A DNA stretch of 64,000 nt from Microbacteriaceae bacterium (GTDB taxonomy: Bacteria > Actinomycetota > Actinomycetes > Actinomycetales > Microbacteriaceae): NCBI GenBank assembly GCA_031177985.1, contig JAPSJW010000002.1, positions 370,252 to 434,251 of the forward strand, in the 5' to 3' direction. The number at the start of each line of letters is the position of its first letter. Within the stretch, counting starts at the first letter, position 1. Positions 33,179-40,644 of this stretch are shown one piece after another. The notes beneath the pieces are model-generated. The model was not told where the DNA came from and made no database searches. It saw only the letters and a program-made list of their open reading frames with translations. The position numbers were made by a program, and so were the translations under genes.

Positions 33179-34408
33179 GTGACGAGCGCGATCGGCATCA
33201 TCACCGAGCGGGTGCGCGACCGGGTGCGCCGCGACGGAGTCGACCTCTCCCGCGACGGTGGCGTCGCCGACCGGTACGTGCGCGATGAGGTCCGCGCCTA
33301 CAGCGAGCGCGCGCTCGGCGGCAGCGTTCCGCTGCTGGCGGATGAGGCGAGCACGCATCGGCAGGTGCTCGCGTCGATCACGGGCTTCGGCCCCCTGCAG
33401 CCCTACTTCGACGACCCCGACGTCGAGGAGATCTGGATCAACGATCCGGAGAAGGTCTTCATCGCCAGGGCCGGCGTCTCGGAGCTCACGCCGCTGACAC
33501 TGACGGATGCCGAGGTGCGCGACCTCGTCGAACGGATGCTGCAGAGCACCGGTCGCCGCGTCGACCTCTCGAGCCCGTTCGTCGACGCGTCGCTTCCCGA
33601 CGGCTCGCGGCTGCATGTCGTCATCCCCGACATCACCCACCGGCACTGGGCGGTCAACATCCGCAAGTTCAGCGGACGCATCCGCGACCTGCAGCAGCTG
33701 GTCGCCCTCGGGTCGCTCACGACCCAGGCCGCCGAGTTCCTGCGGATGTGCGTGCTCGCCGGGCAGAACATCCTCGTGTCGGGCGCGACGCAGGCGGGCA
33801 AGACGACGCTGCTGAACGCGCTGCTCGCGGCATGCCGCCGCTCCGACCGCATCGTCACCGTCGAGGAGACGTTCGAGCTCGACCTCGCAGCGCAGGACGT
33901 CGTGTCGATGCAGTGCCGCCAGCCGAGCCTTGAAGGCACGGGGGAGGTGACCCTGCGGCGGCTGATCAAGGAGTCGCTGCGGATGCGCCCCGACCGGCTC
34001 GTGGTCGGCGAGGTGCGGGAGGCGGAGTCGCTCGATCTGCTGATCGCGCTGAACAGCGGGCTTCCCGGCATGTCCAGCATCCACGCCAACAGTGCCCGCG
34101 ACGCACTCGTGAAGCTGTCGACCCTGCCGCTGCTCGCCGGCCGGAACATCGACTCCGGCTTCGTCGTGCCGACGGTGGCGAGCTGCATCGACATCGTGGT
34201 GCACTGCGAGCTCGGGCGCGACGGACGGCGGCGGGTCGCCGAGATCCACGCGCCGAGCGGAGTGGTGACCGGCGGGGTCATCGAGACGAGCCCCATCTTC
34301 AGCACGAAGCGCGGTGTGCTGGAAGCAACGGGCGGCTTCCCGGCCAAGACAGCGAAGTTCCGCGCGGCAGGCCTCGACCCGACGATCGTGCTCGGGCGGG
34401 CACCGTGA
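33179..34408 (+). CDS. tadA: Tad/Flp pilus assembly ATPase TadA (CpaF family)
   Basis: A 409-aa hexameric secretion ATPase energising Flp pilus assembly at the inner membrane. It has the N1 domain, the CpaF signature VEEIWINDPEKVFIARAG, Walker A SGATQAGKTTLLNALL (~residue 200), the Asp box (VTVEETFELDL), RPDRLVVGEVREAESLDLL (Walker B) and the His box SIHANSARDAL. GTG start at 33179. Its stop overlaps the tadB start. Confidence 0.95.
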   Translation: MTSAIGIITERVRDRVRRDGVDLSRDGGVADRYVRDEVRAYSERALGGSVPLLADEASTHRQVLASITGFGPLQPYFDDPDVEEIWINDPEKVFIARAGVSELTPLTLTDAEVRDLVERMLQSTGRRVDLSSPFVDASLPDGSRLHVVIPDITHRHWAVNIRKFSGRIRDLQQLVALGSLTTQAAEFLRMCVLAGQNILVSGATQAGKTTLLNALLAACRRSDRIVTVEETFELDLAAQDVVSMQCRQPSLEGTGEVTLRRLIKESLRMRPDRLVVGEVREAESLDLLIALNSGLPGMSSIHANSARDALVKLSTLPLLAGRNIDSGFVVPTVASCIDIVVHCELGRDGRRRVAEIHAPSGVVTGGVIETSPIFSTKRGVLEATGGFPAKTAKFRAAGLDPTIVLGRAP

Positions 34409-35259
34409 CCCTGGCACTCGGCCTGCTGCTCGGCGCAGGACTCGTGCTGACGGCCTCGCCGTGGTTGTGGCCGCGCACCGCGCGACCGGAGCGGACGACG
34501 ATGTCGCGGACGAGGCGCCTGCTCGTTCAGGCAGGCCTGCCGAAGGTCAGTCCCGCGACGCTCGTCGTGGTGAGCGTCGCGCTCGGCCTGGCGGCCCTCG
34601 GGGTCGTCTACGTCCTCGTGCCCGTGCTGCCGCTCGCCGTGATCGGCGCCGCCCTCGCCGCGGCGGTTCCCGGACTCGTCGTCTCGCATCGCGCGAGAGT
34701 CCGCCGTCGGCGGGCCCGCACGGTTTGGCCGGACGTCGTCGACCACCTGCTCTCCGCCATCCGCTCGGGGCTCGCGCTGCCCGAGAGCCTGTCGACCCTC
34801 GCGAGCGTGGGGCCGACGGATGTCCGCGCCGCGTTCGAGGAGTTCGACCGCGACTACCGCGCGACCGGCAGCTTCGGCATCGCCCTCGACGACCTCAAGC
34901 GTCGGCTCGCAGACCCTGTCGCCGATCGGCTGCTCGAGACTCTGCGCATGTCGCGCGAGGTGGGAGGCAGCGACCTGACGTCCGTGCTGCGCAATCTCTC
35001 CGCCTACCTCCGGGAGGACGCCGCCATCCGCTCGGAGGTGGAGGCGAGGCAGTCGTGGGTCGTCAACGCTGCGCGGCTGGGCGTCGCAGCCCCGTGGATC
35101 GTGCTCGTGCTGCTCGCGACCCGTCCGGAGGCCGCGGCCGCCTACAACTCGCCGGCCGGTGCCGTGCTGCTGGCCGTGGGGCTGGCGGTCACCCTGCTCG
35201 CCTATCGGCTCATGGTCGCGCTCGGCCGGCTGCCCGAAGAGCGGCGGTGGTTCGAGTGA
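34405..35259 (+). CDS. tadB: Tad pilus inner-membrane platform protein TadB
   Basis: A 284-aa protein of the type II secretion F (GspF) domain family. It has N-terminal membrane helices, the cytoplasmic GspF domain (VDHLLSAIRSGLALPESLSTLA...RLADPVADRLLETLRMSREVGGSDLTSVLRNLSAYLRED) and two C-terminal helices. The GTG start overlaps the tadA stop, and its own stop overlaps tadC, so the platform genes are coupled. Confidence 0.93.
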   Translation: MTLALGLLLGAGLVLTASPWLWPRTARPERTTMSRTRRLLVQAGLPKVSPATLVVVSVALGLAALGVVYVLVPVLPLAVIGAALAAAVPGLVVSHRARVRRRRARTVWPDVVDHLLSAIRSGLALPESLSTLASVGPTDVRAAFEEFDRDYRATGSFGIALDDLKRRLADPVADRLLETLRMSREVGGSDLTSVLRNLSAYLREDAAIRSEVEARQSWVVNAARLGVAAPWIVLVLLATRPEAAAAYNSPAGAVLLAVGLAVTLLAYRLMVALGRLPEERRWFE

Positions 35260-36194
35260 CGCCGCAGCTCGGCTGGGCGCTGGTGTGCGGGGTCGGGCTG
35301 GGCCTCGGGCTGTGGTCCTTGGTCAGCCTTCTTCCGGTGCTGACCCGTCCGCGACTGCTGGCGCGGGTGGCGCCGTACGTCGTCGACGTCTCACCGGGCG
35401 CCCGGGCGCTCCTCAATCGGGAGGCGGTCAGCCCCCTTCCGGTGCTCGGAGTGCTCGTGCCCTCGTGGGTCGTGCGTTCCAGGGCCCTGCTCGGCTCCGT
35501 GCTCGGCGACTCTGATACCGTCGCGCGCCGGCTCCGCCAATCGGGATCGACGCTCACCGTGGAAGCCTTCCGCTCGCGCCAGCTCCTGTGGGGCGCGCTC
35601 GGAGCCGCTGCCGGATCCGGCCTCGCGATCGTCGCCAACCGCACGAGCAGTCTCCCTCCGCTGATCGGGGTCGTGCTGGTGGTGCTGCTCGCGGCGGCGG
35701 GTGTCGCCGCTCGCGACGCGCTCCTTCAGCGCGCCGCCCGGCTTCGGCTGCAGCGGATGACCGAGGAGCTGCCGACGGTGCTCGAGTTCCTGACCCTCAG
35801 CCTCGCCGCGGGGGAAGGGATCCTCGATGCGCTCCGTCGCGTGAGCCGGGTGAGCAGCGGCGAGCTGGCGCGGGAGTTCGGGAGCGTCGTGACCGAGGTC
35901 GCGGCCGGCCTGCCACTGGCTGATCGATTGCGGGCCCTTGCGCGCGGACTCGACCTGCCGTCGCTGACGCGGGCGGTCGACCAGCTGACGGGAGCCCTCG
36001 AACGCGGTGCGCCGATCGCCGAGGTGCTGCGTGCTCAGGCGCAGGACAGCCGGGACGACGCGAAACGGCGGCTGCTCGAGACGGCGGGGAAGAAGGAGGT
36101 CGTCATGCTCGTGCCGCTCGTCTTCCTCATCCTGCCGACGACCGTCGCGTTCGCCATCTTCCCCGGGCTGCTGGTCCTGCAGGTGGGGTTCTGA
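35256..36194 (+). CDS. tadC: Tad pilus inner-membrane platform protein TadC
   Basis: A 312-aa GspF-domain protein. The GTG at 35256 overlaps the tadB stop (GTGA). It shows MTEELPTVLEFLTLSLAAGEGILDALRRV and the C-terminal helix KKEVVMLVPLVFLILPTTVAFAIFPGL, which is typical of TadC. With TadB it forms the pilus motor platform on TadA. Confidence 0.93.
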   Translation: MTPQLGWALVCGVGLGLGLWSLVSLLPVLTRPRLLARVAPYVVDVSPGARALLNREAVSPLPVLGVLVPSWVVRSRALLGSVLGDSDTVARRLRQSGSTLTVEAFRSRQLLWGALGAAAGSGLAIVANRTSSLPPLIGVVLVVLLAAAGVAARDALLQRAARLRLQRMTEELPTVLEFLTLSLAAGEGILDALRRVSRVSSGELAREFGSVVTEVAAGLPLADRLRALARGLDLPSLTRAVDQLTGALERGAPIAEVLRAQAQDSRDDAKRRLLETAGKKEVVMLVPLVFLILPTTVAFAIFPGLLVLQVGF

Positions 36195-36218
36195 AGGACG
36201 CCTCGAATCTGGCGCGAC

Positions 36219-36233
36219 CTGTGGACAACTCGC
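36219..36233 (+). promoter_or_regulatory. Shared tad motif, copy 2 (DnaA-box-like)
   Basis: CTGTGGACAACTCGC lies 60 bases before the flp ATG and contains TGTGGACAA, a perfect high-GC-type DnaA box on the minus strand. It is the partner of the copy before tadA. Confidence 0.5.
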
Positions 36234-36293
36234 TCGTGCCCGCGTCGGTTCTCCGCACAATGGCGGCAGCACTGTTCCTCGGAGGAGGCGACC

Positions 36294-36479
36294 ATGAGCA
36301 GAATCGAAGCGGCACTGTCCCGGCTGAGGGAACGGGCAGAGGACGAGCGAGGCGACGTTCCCGGGTGGGTGCTCATCACACTGATGACCGCCGGCCTCGT
36401 CATCGTGATCTGGGGCATCGCCGGGCCGGCGCTCAGCGGTGTCTTCGAGCAGGCCATCGAGCGCGTCACGGGCTTCTGA
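36294..36479 (+). CDS. flp: Flp-type pilin
   Basis: A 61-aa small type IVb pilin, the major pilus subunit. The charged leader (SRIEAALSRLRERAEDERGD) is followed by the hydrophobic stretch VPGWVLITLMTAGLVIVIWG and a short C-terminal tail. Prepilin processing would occur in or near the D-V-P-G region; no prepilin peptidase gene is in the window. GGAGGAGG precedes the ATG. Only one base separates it from the next gene. Confidence 0.9.
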   Translation: MSRIEAALSRLRERAEDERGDVPGWVLITLMTAGLVIVIWGIAGPALSGVFEQAIERVTGF

Positions 36480-36480
36480 C

Positions 36481-36861
36481 GTGCTCCGGCGCGACGAGGG
36501 CTCCGCACCCGCGGAGTTCGTGCTCGTCGGGGCCCTGCTCACCGTACTCACCCTCTCCGTGATGCAGCTCGGCCTCGCGCTGCACGTGCGCAACACGGTG
36601 ACGGATGCCGCAGCTGAAGGTGCACGCTACGGTGCGCTCGCCGACAGCACCCTCGCCGACGGCGCCGCCCGCACCCAGCAGCTGATCGCTGCTGCGCTGG
36701 GTCCCGGTTACGCGACCGACGTCACCGCGGCGACCGCCACCCATCTCGGCCACCCGGCCGCCGTCGTCACCGTCCGCGCCCCGCTGCCGCTGCTCGGGCT
36801 GATCGGCTGGGACGGTGGGTTGGAGGTGAGCGGACATGCGGCGCTGGAGCAGGTGGACTGA
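36481..36861 (+). CDS. TadE-like pseudopilin
   Basis: A 126-aa minor pilin-like protein: RRDEGSAPAEFVLVGALLTVLTLSVMQLGLALHVRN is the TadE motif, with the prepilin-like cleavage region and Glu at the fifth position after it, followed by a beta-rich exported domain. The GTG at 36481 follows the flp stop by one base. It overlaps the next TadE-like gene by 26 bases. Confidence 0.88.
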   Translation: MLRRDEGSAPAEFVLVGALLTVLTLSVMQLGLALHVRNTVTDAAAEGARYGALADSTLADGAARTQQLIAAALGPGYATDVTAATATHLGHPAAVVTVRAPLPLLGLIGWDGGLEVSGHAALEQVD

Positions 36862-37288
36862 CGATCGGGGATCGGCGGCGCTCGAGTTCGTCACCACGGG
36901 CGTGCTCCTTCTCGTGCCCCTCGTCTACCTCGTTCTCACGATGGCCTCGCTGCAGGCCGGCGCCTTCGCGGCGGAGGGGGCCGCTCGGCAGGCCGCCCGA
37001 GTGTTCGTGCAAGCCGACAGTCTCGATGAGGCCGAGGCGGCCGCCGAGCGCGCCGTCGCATTCGCTCTCGCCGACTTCGGGCTGCCAGCGAACGCAGCAT
37101 CCGTCGAGGTGTCGTGTCATCCGGAACCTGGTGACTGCCTCAGCCGGCGCAGCTTCGTCACGGTGAGCGTGCGGGTCTCGGTAGCGCTGCCGCTGACGCC
37201 CCCTGCGCTGACCGTCGACGCGCCGCTCTCCGTGGCGCTGGACCGCAGCGCGACCCAGCAGGTGTCGCGCTTTTGGGGCACCGGATGA
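36836..37288 (+). CDS. TadE/TadF-like pseudopilin
   Basis: A 150-aa protein with the same layout as its neighbour: DDRGSAALEFVTTGVLLLVPLVYLVLTMASLQAG, then an exported domain with two Cys (CHPEPGDC, ~residues 93-100) that could form a disulfide. It overlaps both flanking genes, so the minor pilins are translated in a coupled way. Confidence 0.87.
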   Translation: MRRWSRWTDDRGSAALEFVTTGVLLLVPLVYLVLTMASLQAGAFAAEGAARQAARVFVQADSLDEAEAAAERAVAFALADFGLPANAASVEVSCHPEPGDCLSRRSFVTVSVRVSVALPLTPPALTVDAPLSVALDRSATQQVSRFWGTG

Positions 37289-37719
37289 GGCGGCGCGGGT
37301 GCGACGACGACGGCTCGACGCTGCCGCTCACCGCGTTCTACGCCTTCCTCGCGCTGGTGCTCATCCTGCTCGTGGTGTCTGCCACCTCGCTCTACCTCGA
37401 GCGCAAGCGGCTCTTCACCCTGGCGGACGGAGCCGCGATCGTCGGAGCCGAGGCGTTCGACCTCGCGGACGTGCGAGTCGTCGACGGGGAGTTGCGTGCG
37501 GAGCTCGCACCGGGTGATGTCGCGACCGCGGTCGACGAGTACCTGGGAGTCGCTCCGGTTCGATTCGACGACTTGGCGGTGCGGGAGGCGACCACGACCG
37601 ACGGCCGCAGCGCCACCGTCACGCTGGCCGCGACGTGGCATCCGCCCCTCATGTCGCTGCTGGTGCCGGACGGCGTCCGCATCGAAGTGACGTCGATCGC
37701 GCGCAGCGTGTTCGACTGA
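37285..37719 (+). CDS. TadG-like Flp pilus minor protein
   Basis: A 144-aa protein with the N-terminal putative Flp pilus-assembly TadG segment (DDDGSTLPLTAFYAFLALVLILLVVSATSLYLERKRLFTLADGAA), here short and without a large C-terminal von Willebrand-type domain. Last gene of the tad operon; its ATG overlaps the preceding TGA. Confidence 0.85.
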   Translation: MRRRGCDDDGSTLPLTAFYAFLALVLILLVVSATSLYLERKRLFTLADGAAIVGAEAFDLADVRVVDGELRAELAPGDVATAVDEYLGVAPVRFDDLAVREATTTDGRSATVTLAATWHPPLMSLLVPDGVRIEVTSIARSVFD

Positions 37720-37753
37720 GGCGAACCGTCCGGCGGTGCCGCCGTGGCGGTTC

Positions 37754-37759
37754 TACAGT
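37754..37759 (+). promoter_or_regulatory. Leaderless promoter -10
   Basis: TACAGT ends 6 bases before the ATG at 37766, separating this gene from the tad operon. Confidence 0.4.
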
Positions 37760-37765
37760 GATGCC

Positions 37766-38332
37766 ATGACCTTCGACTGGCTCGCCCTGCAGCGCAAGGC
37801 CCACGCCGAGTTCGCCGAGCGCCTCGCCGTCGTCACCGATTGGGAGGCTCCGACACCCGACCCCGGGTGGGATGTTCGGGGACTCGTGCGGCACGTGATC
37901 GACGAGCAGCGCTGGGTAGCTCCGCTCGTCAGCGGGCGGCCGATGGAGGAGGCCGGGGCCGACATCCAGCCCGTCGGCGACGACCTGCACGCGGAGTGGG
38001 CCCGCTACTCGGAGGCCGCCACCGCCGCCTGGACCGCTGCCGACCCGAACACTCCCGTGCGCCTGAGCCGTGACACGGTGACCGTCGAGGAGTACCTGCG
38101 TGAGCAGGTCGGCGACGTCGTGGTGCACACCTGGGACCTCGCCCGCGCCACCGGCAGCCGCGAGGAGCTCGACCCCGAGCTCGTCGAAGCCGCGTGGACG
38201 ATCTTCGCCGGCTCCGGCGACAAGCAGGAGATCTGCATGTTCGCGCCGCGCATGCCCCTCGACGAGAGCGCGCCGCTCCAAGAGAAGCTGCTCACCCTCG
38301 CCGGACGAGACCCGCGGCGCCAAGCGGCCTAG
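37766..38332 (+). CDS. TIGR03086 family metal-binding protein (DinB/mycothiol maleylpyruvate isomerase-like)
   Basis: A 188-aa DinB-like four-helix protein. WDVRGLVRHVIDEQRW and VVVHTWDLARATG supply the conserved His residues that bind a divalent metal in this superfamily. Many members use mycothiol as thiol cofactor; the present reaction is unknown. The ATG at 37766 follows a leaderless-type -10. It is monocistronic and converges on the MFS gene. Confidence 0.82.
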   Translation: MTFDWLALQRKAHAEFAERLAVVTDWEAPTPDPGWDVRGLVRHVIDEQRWVAPLVSGRPMEEAGADIQPVGDDLHAEWARYSEAATAAWTAADPNTPVRLSRDTVTVEEYLREQVGDVVVHTWDLARATGSREELDPELVEAAWTIFAGSGDKQEICMFAPRMPLDESAPLQEKLLTLAGRDPRRQAA

Positions 38333-38339
38333 TGCACCC

Positions 38340-38392
38340 ACTTGCAGCGAATCGCCCGGAAGGGCGCTTCGTAGACCGCGTTTGCTGCAAGT
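38340..38392. repeat. Nested intergenic palindromic element
   Basis: ACTTGCAGC and GCTGCAAGT (perfect 9-bp outer arms) enclose an inner hairpin CGCCC-GGAA-GGGCG with a GNRA-type tetraloop (38353-38366). It lies between convergent genes and might terminate both transcripts or be a member of a dispersed repeat family. Confidence 0.55.
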
Positions 38393-38420
38393 CGATCGCT
38401 ACACGGAGCCGGAGCGCGGC

Positions 38421-39686
38421 TCAGCGGCGCTCGCGGCCGCGGAACGGCACGTACCTCGGCACGTAGCGGCCGAGGATGACTGCTCCCGCGAGACCGAGCA
38501 CACCGAGCACGGCGGCCGCGACCGAGATCGACGCGATCGCCGTCACCCCTGACACCACGAGCGGCGCACTTGCCCCGCCGAGCCCCGCCGTGAAGCGCCA
38601 GGCGCCGAGGAAGGGCGCGGGGTCCCGCTTGTCGGCGAGGTCCGCACCGAGGGTCATGACGATGCCGCTGCCGATGCCGTTCGCGAGCGACATGACGATC
38701 GCTCCCACGATGAACCAGGTGACGTTGTTCGGCACGTCGTGCGTGGCTGCGAGCACGAGGTGCCCGAGACCGAGGCCGATCATCGACGGCAGGGCGCTCC
38801 ACAGCCGGCCGAAGCGGTCCATGATCTGCCCGCTCGTGTAGAACAGGGCGAAGTCGACGCCCGCCGCGATGCCGATGAGCAGCGCCGTCGTCGGCTCCGG
38901 CAGCCCGATGCTGACCGCCCACAGCGGCAGGATGACCGCGCGGCTCGAGCGCATCGCTCCGATGAGGGCCGCCCCGAGTCCCAGCCGCGCCAGCACGTCG
39001 CGCCGGGAGCGGAGGGTGGCGAAGAGACCCACCGCCTCCTTCTCGACGAGAGCCTCGCCCTCGCGGAGCATCCGCCCATCCGCCCCAGGCGCGCGGGCGG
39101 CGGCGAGCTCCTCCGTCGGGTCGCGCACGATCAGCAGCACGGCGGCGGCACCGAGGCACGCGACGATGTGGATCCAGAACGCGACAGCGGGCTCGGCGAC
39201 GAGATGCAGCACGCCGGCCGTGATGAACGGGCCGATGAAGGCGCCGGCGCGGAAGATGCCGCCGAGCGTGGAGAGCGCGCGGGCCCGGTAGGCGATCGGC
39301 ACGAAGCTCGTCATGAACGCGTGCCGGGCGAGGCCGAAGACCGCGGTCGCGAGCCCGACGAGGAAGACGCCGAAGCCGAGGAACAACGGATTCGGCGCGA
39401 TCACGCAGACCACGAGGCCCACGATCGAGAGCAGCGAGGCGCCGATCATCGCGGTGCGCTCCCCGATGCGACTGACGAGCGCGCCGCTCGGGATACCGCC
39501 CGCGAGCTCGCCGATCGTCAGCATCGCGGCGACGAGCCCCGCGATCGCGAGGGTCGCGCCGAGCGAGTCGGCGACCAGCGGGATGACGGGCAGGATGGCG
39601 CCCTCGCCGATCGAGAACAGCAGCGTGGGAAGGAACGCCGGGAGGGCGACCGACCGCCAGCGGAACGGCTGCTCGGCGGTGCTCAT
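38421..39686 (-). CDS. MFS transporter
   Basis: A 421-aa major facilitator with 12 hydrophobic segments. The loop GGIPSGALVSRIGERTAMIGASLL between helices 2 and 3 is the MFS signature region. A central cytoplasmic loop (~residues 185-225) is Arg/Glu-rich. It resembles drug or sugar efflux permeases, but the substrate cannot be told. Divergent from the cohesin-like gene across 182 bases. Confidence 0.9.
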   Translation of the reverse strand: MSTAEQPFRWRSVALPAFLPTLLFSIGEGAILPVIPLVADSLGATLAIAGLVAAMLTIGELAGGIPSGALVSRIGERTAMIGASLLSIVGLVVCVIAPNPLFLGFGVFLVGLATAVFGLARHAFMTSFVPIAYRARALSTLGGIFRAGAFIGPFITAGVLHLVAEPAVAFWIHIVACLGAAAVLLIVRDPTEELAAARAPGADGRMLREGEALVEKEAVGLFATLRSRRDVLARLGLGAALIGAMRSSRAVILPLWAVSIGLPEPTTALLIGIAAGVDFALFYTSGQIMDRFGRLWSALPSMIGLGLGHLVLAATHDVPNNVTWFIVGAIVMSLANGIGSGIVMTLGADLADKRDPAPFLGAWRFTAGLGGASAPLVVSGVTAIASISVAAAVLGVLGLAGAVILGRYVPRYVPFRGRERR

Positions 39687-39868
39687 CCCTTCGACCCTAC
39701 GCCGCCGCGAGGCACCTCAGCGGCGCCGTATCCGAGGAAAGTTGTCGCGTCACACATTCGAAACGACGTGCACGCGAGCGCGAAACACGGCCCGGTTACG
39801 GTCACCTCATCCCAAGGGCGTGCGCTCTTCGGGGTGCAGCCCGCACCGACAAGTAAGGACTGCGCTCC

Positions 39869-40594
39869 ATGCAGAGAACCGAAACGAGCCGCAGGGCAGC
39901 ACGAGGAGTGCTCGCCGTCTGCGGTCTCACCCTGGGCCTCGCCGGTCTCACCGCCGCGCCCGCCCTCGCCGCACCCGTGGCAGCAGGAGTCGCCCTCGCG
40001 GCGACGCCCGAGGTCGAGGTCGGCGAGACCGTCGAGGTCGCCATCGATCTCACCGGCCTCGTCGACGTCTACGCCTACGAGCTCACGATCTCCTTCGACG
40101 GCGCGCTGTTCGACTACGTCGACGACAGCGCCGCCGGCGCCCCGGCGGGCGGCTTCGACGCCGTCGAGTCCGACGAGGGCACCGTGACCCTCGTGCACAC
40201 CCGGCTCGGCAGCTCCCCGGCGTTCGCCGGCGACCTCCCGATCACCCTCGAGCTGCTGAGCACCGACGACGGTGAGGGCACCGTCGCCGTGGAGTCGGTC
40301 CACCTCGTCGACGCGGACAGCGCGACCGCCGACATCGAGCCGCTTCCGACCGCCGACGTGACCGTGACGGCCCCGCCGGTCGACCCGGGCGACGGCGACG
40401 GCGGCGGCTCTGGCGGTGACAGCGACTCAGGCGGTGACCCGACGCCGACGCCCGCTCCTGAGGCCGGCGACGACCTCGCCTCCACCGGAGCGGACGCGCT
40501 GCCCTACGGCCTCCTGGCCCTCGCCCTGCTCGCGGCAGGCGGCATCCTCACCGGCGCCGTCGTGCTGCGTCGCCGGATCGGCGGCGTCCGATGA
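39869..40594 (+). CDS. Cell-wall-anchored cohesin-like protein (LASTG sortase signal)
   Basis: A 241-aa exported protein. The signal peptide (ARGVLAVCGLTLGLAGLTAA, likely cut after ALA) is followed at ~residues 35-170 by one domain with the cohesin pattern: VGETVEVAIDLTGLVDVYAYELTISFD, then FDYV...ESDEGTVTLVHTRLG and FAGDLPITLELLS...TVAVESVHLVDADS. A Gly/Asp/Ser/Pro linker leads to LASTG, a hydrophobic helix and RRRIGG, a class E sortase signal. The next gene, overlapping or nearly so, encodes a secreted amidase with a dockerin, the natural partner of cohesin. Confidence 0.82.
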   Translation: MQRTETSRRAARGVLAVCGLTLGLAGLTAAPALAAPVAAGVALAATPEVEVGETVEVAIDLTGLVDVYAYELTISFDGALFDYVDDSAAGAPAGGFDAVESDEGTVTLVHTRLGSSPAFAGDLPITLELLSTDDGEGTVAVESVHLVDADSATADIEPLPTADVTVTAPPVDPGDGDGGGSGGDSDSGGDPTPTPAPEAGDDLASTGADALPYGLLALALLAAGGILTGAVVLRRRIGGVR

Positions 40595-40644
40595 GCGCCC
40601 GCACCTTCCCCCGCACCGCCAGCTCCGACCGGAGGAACTCCGCC

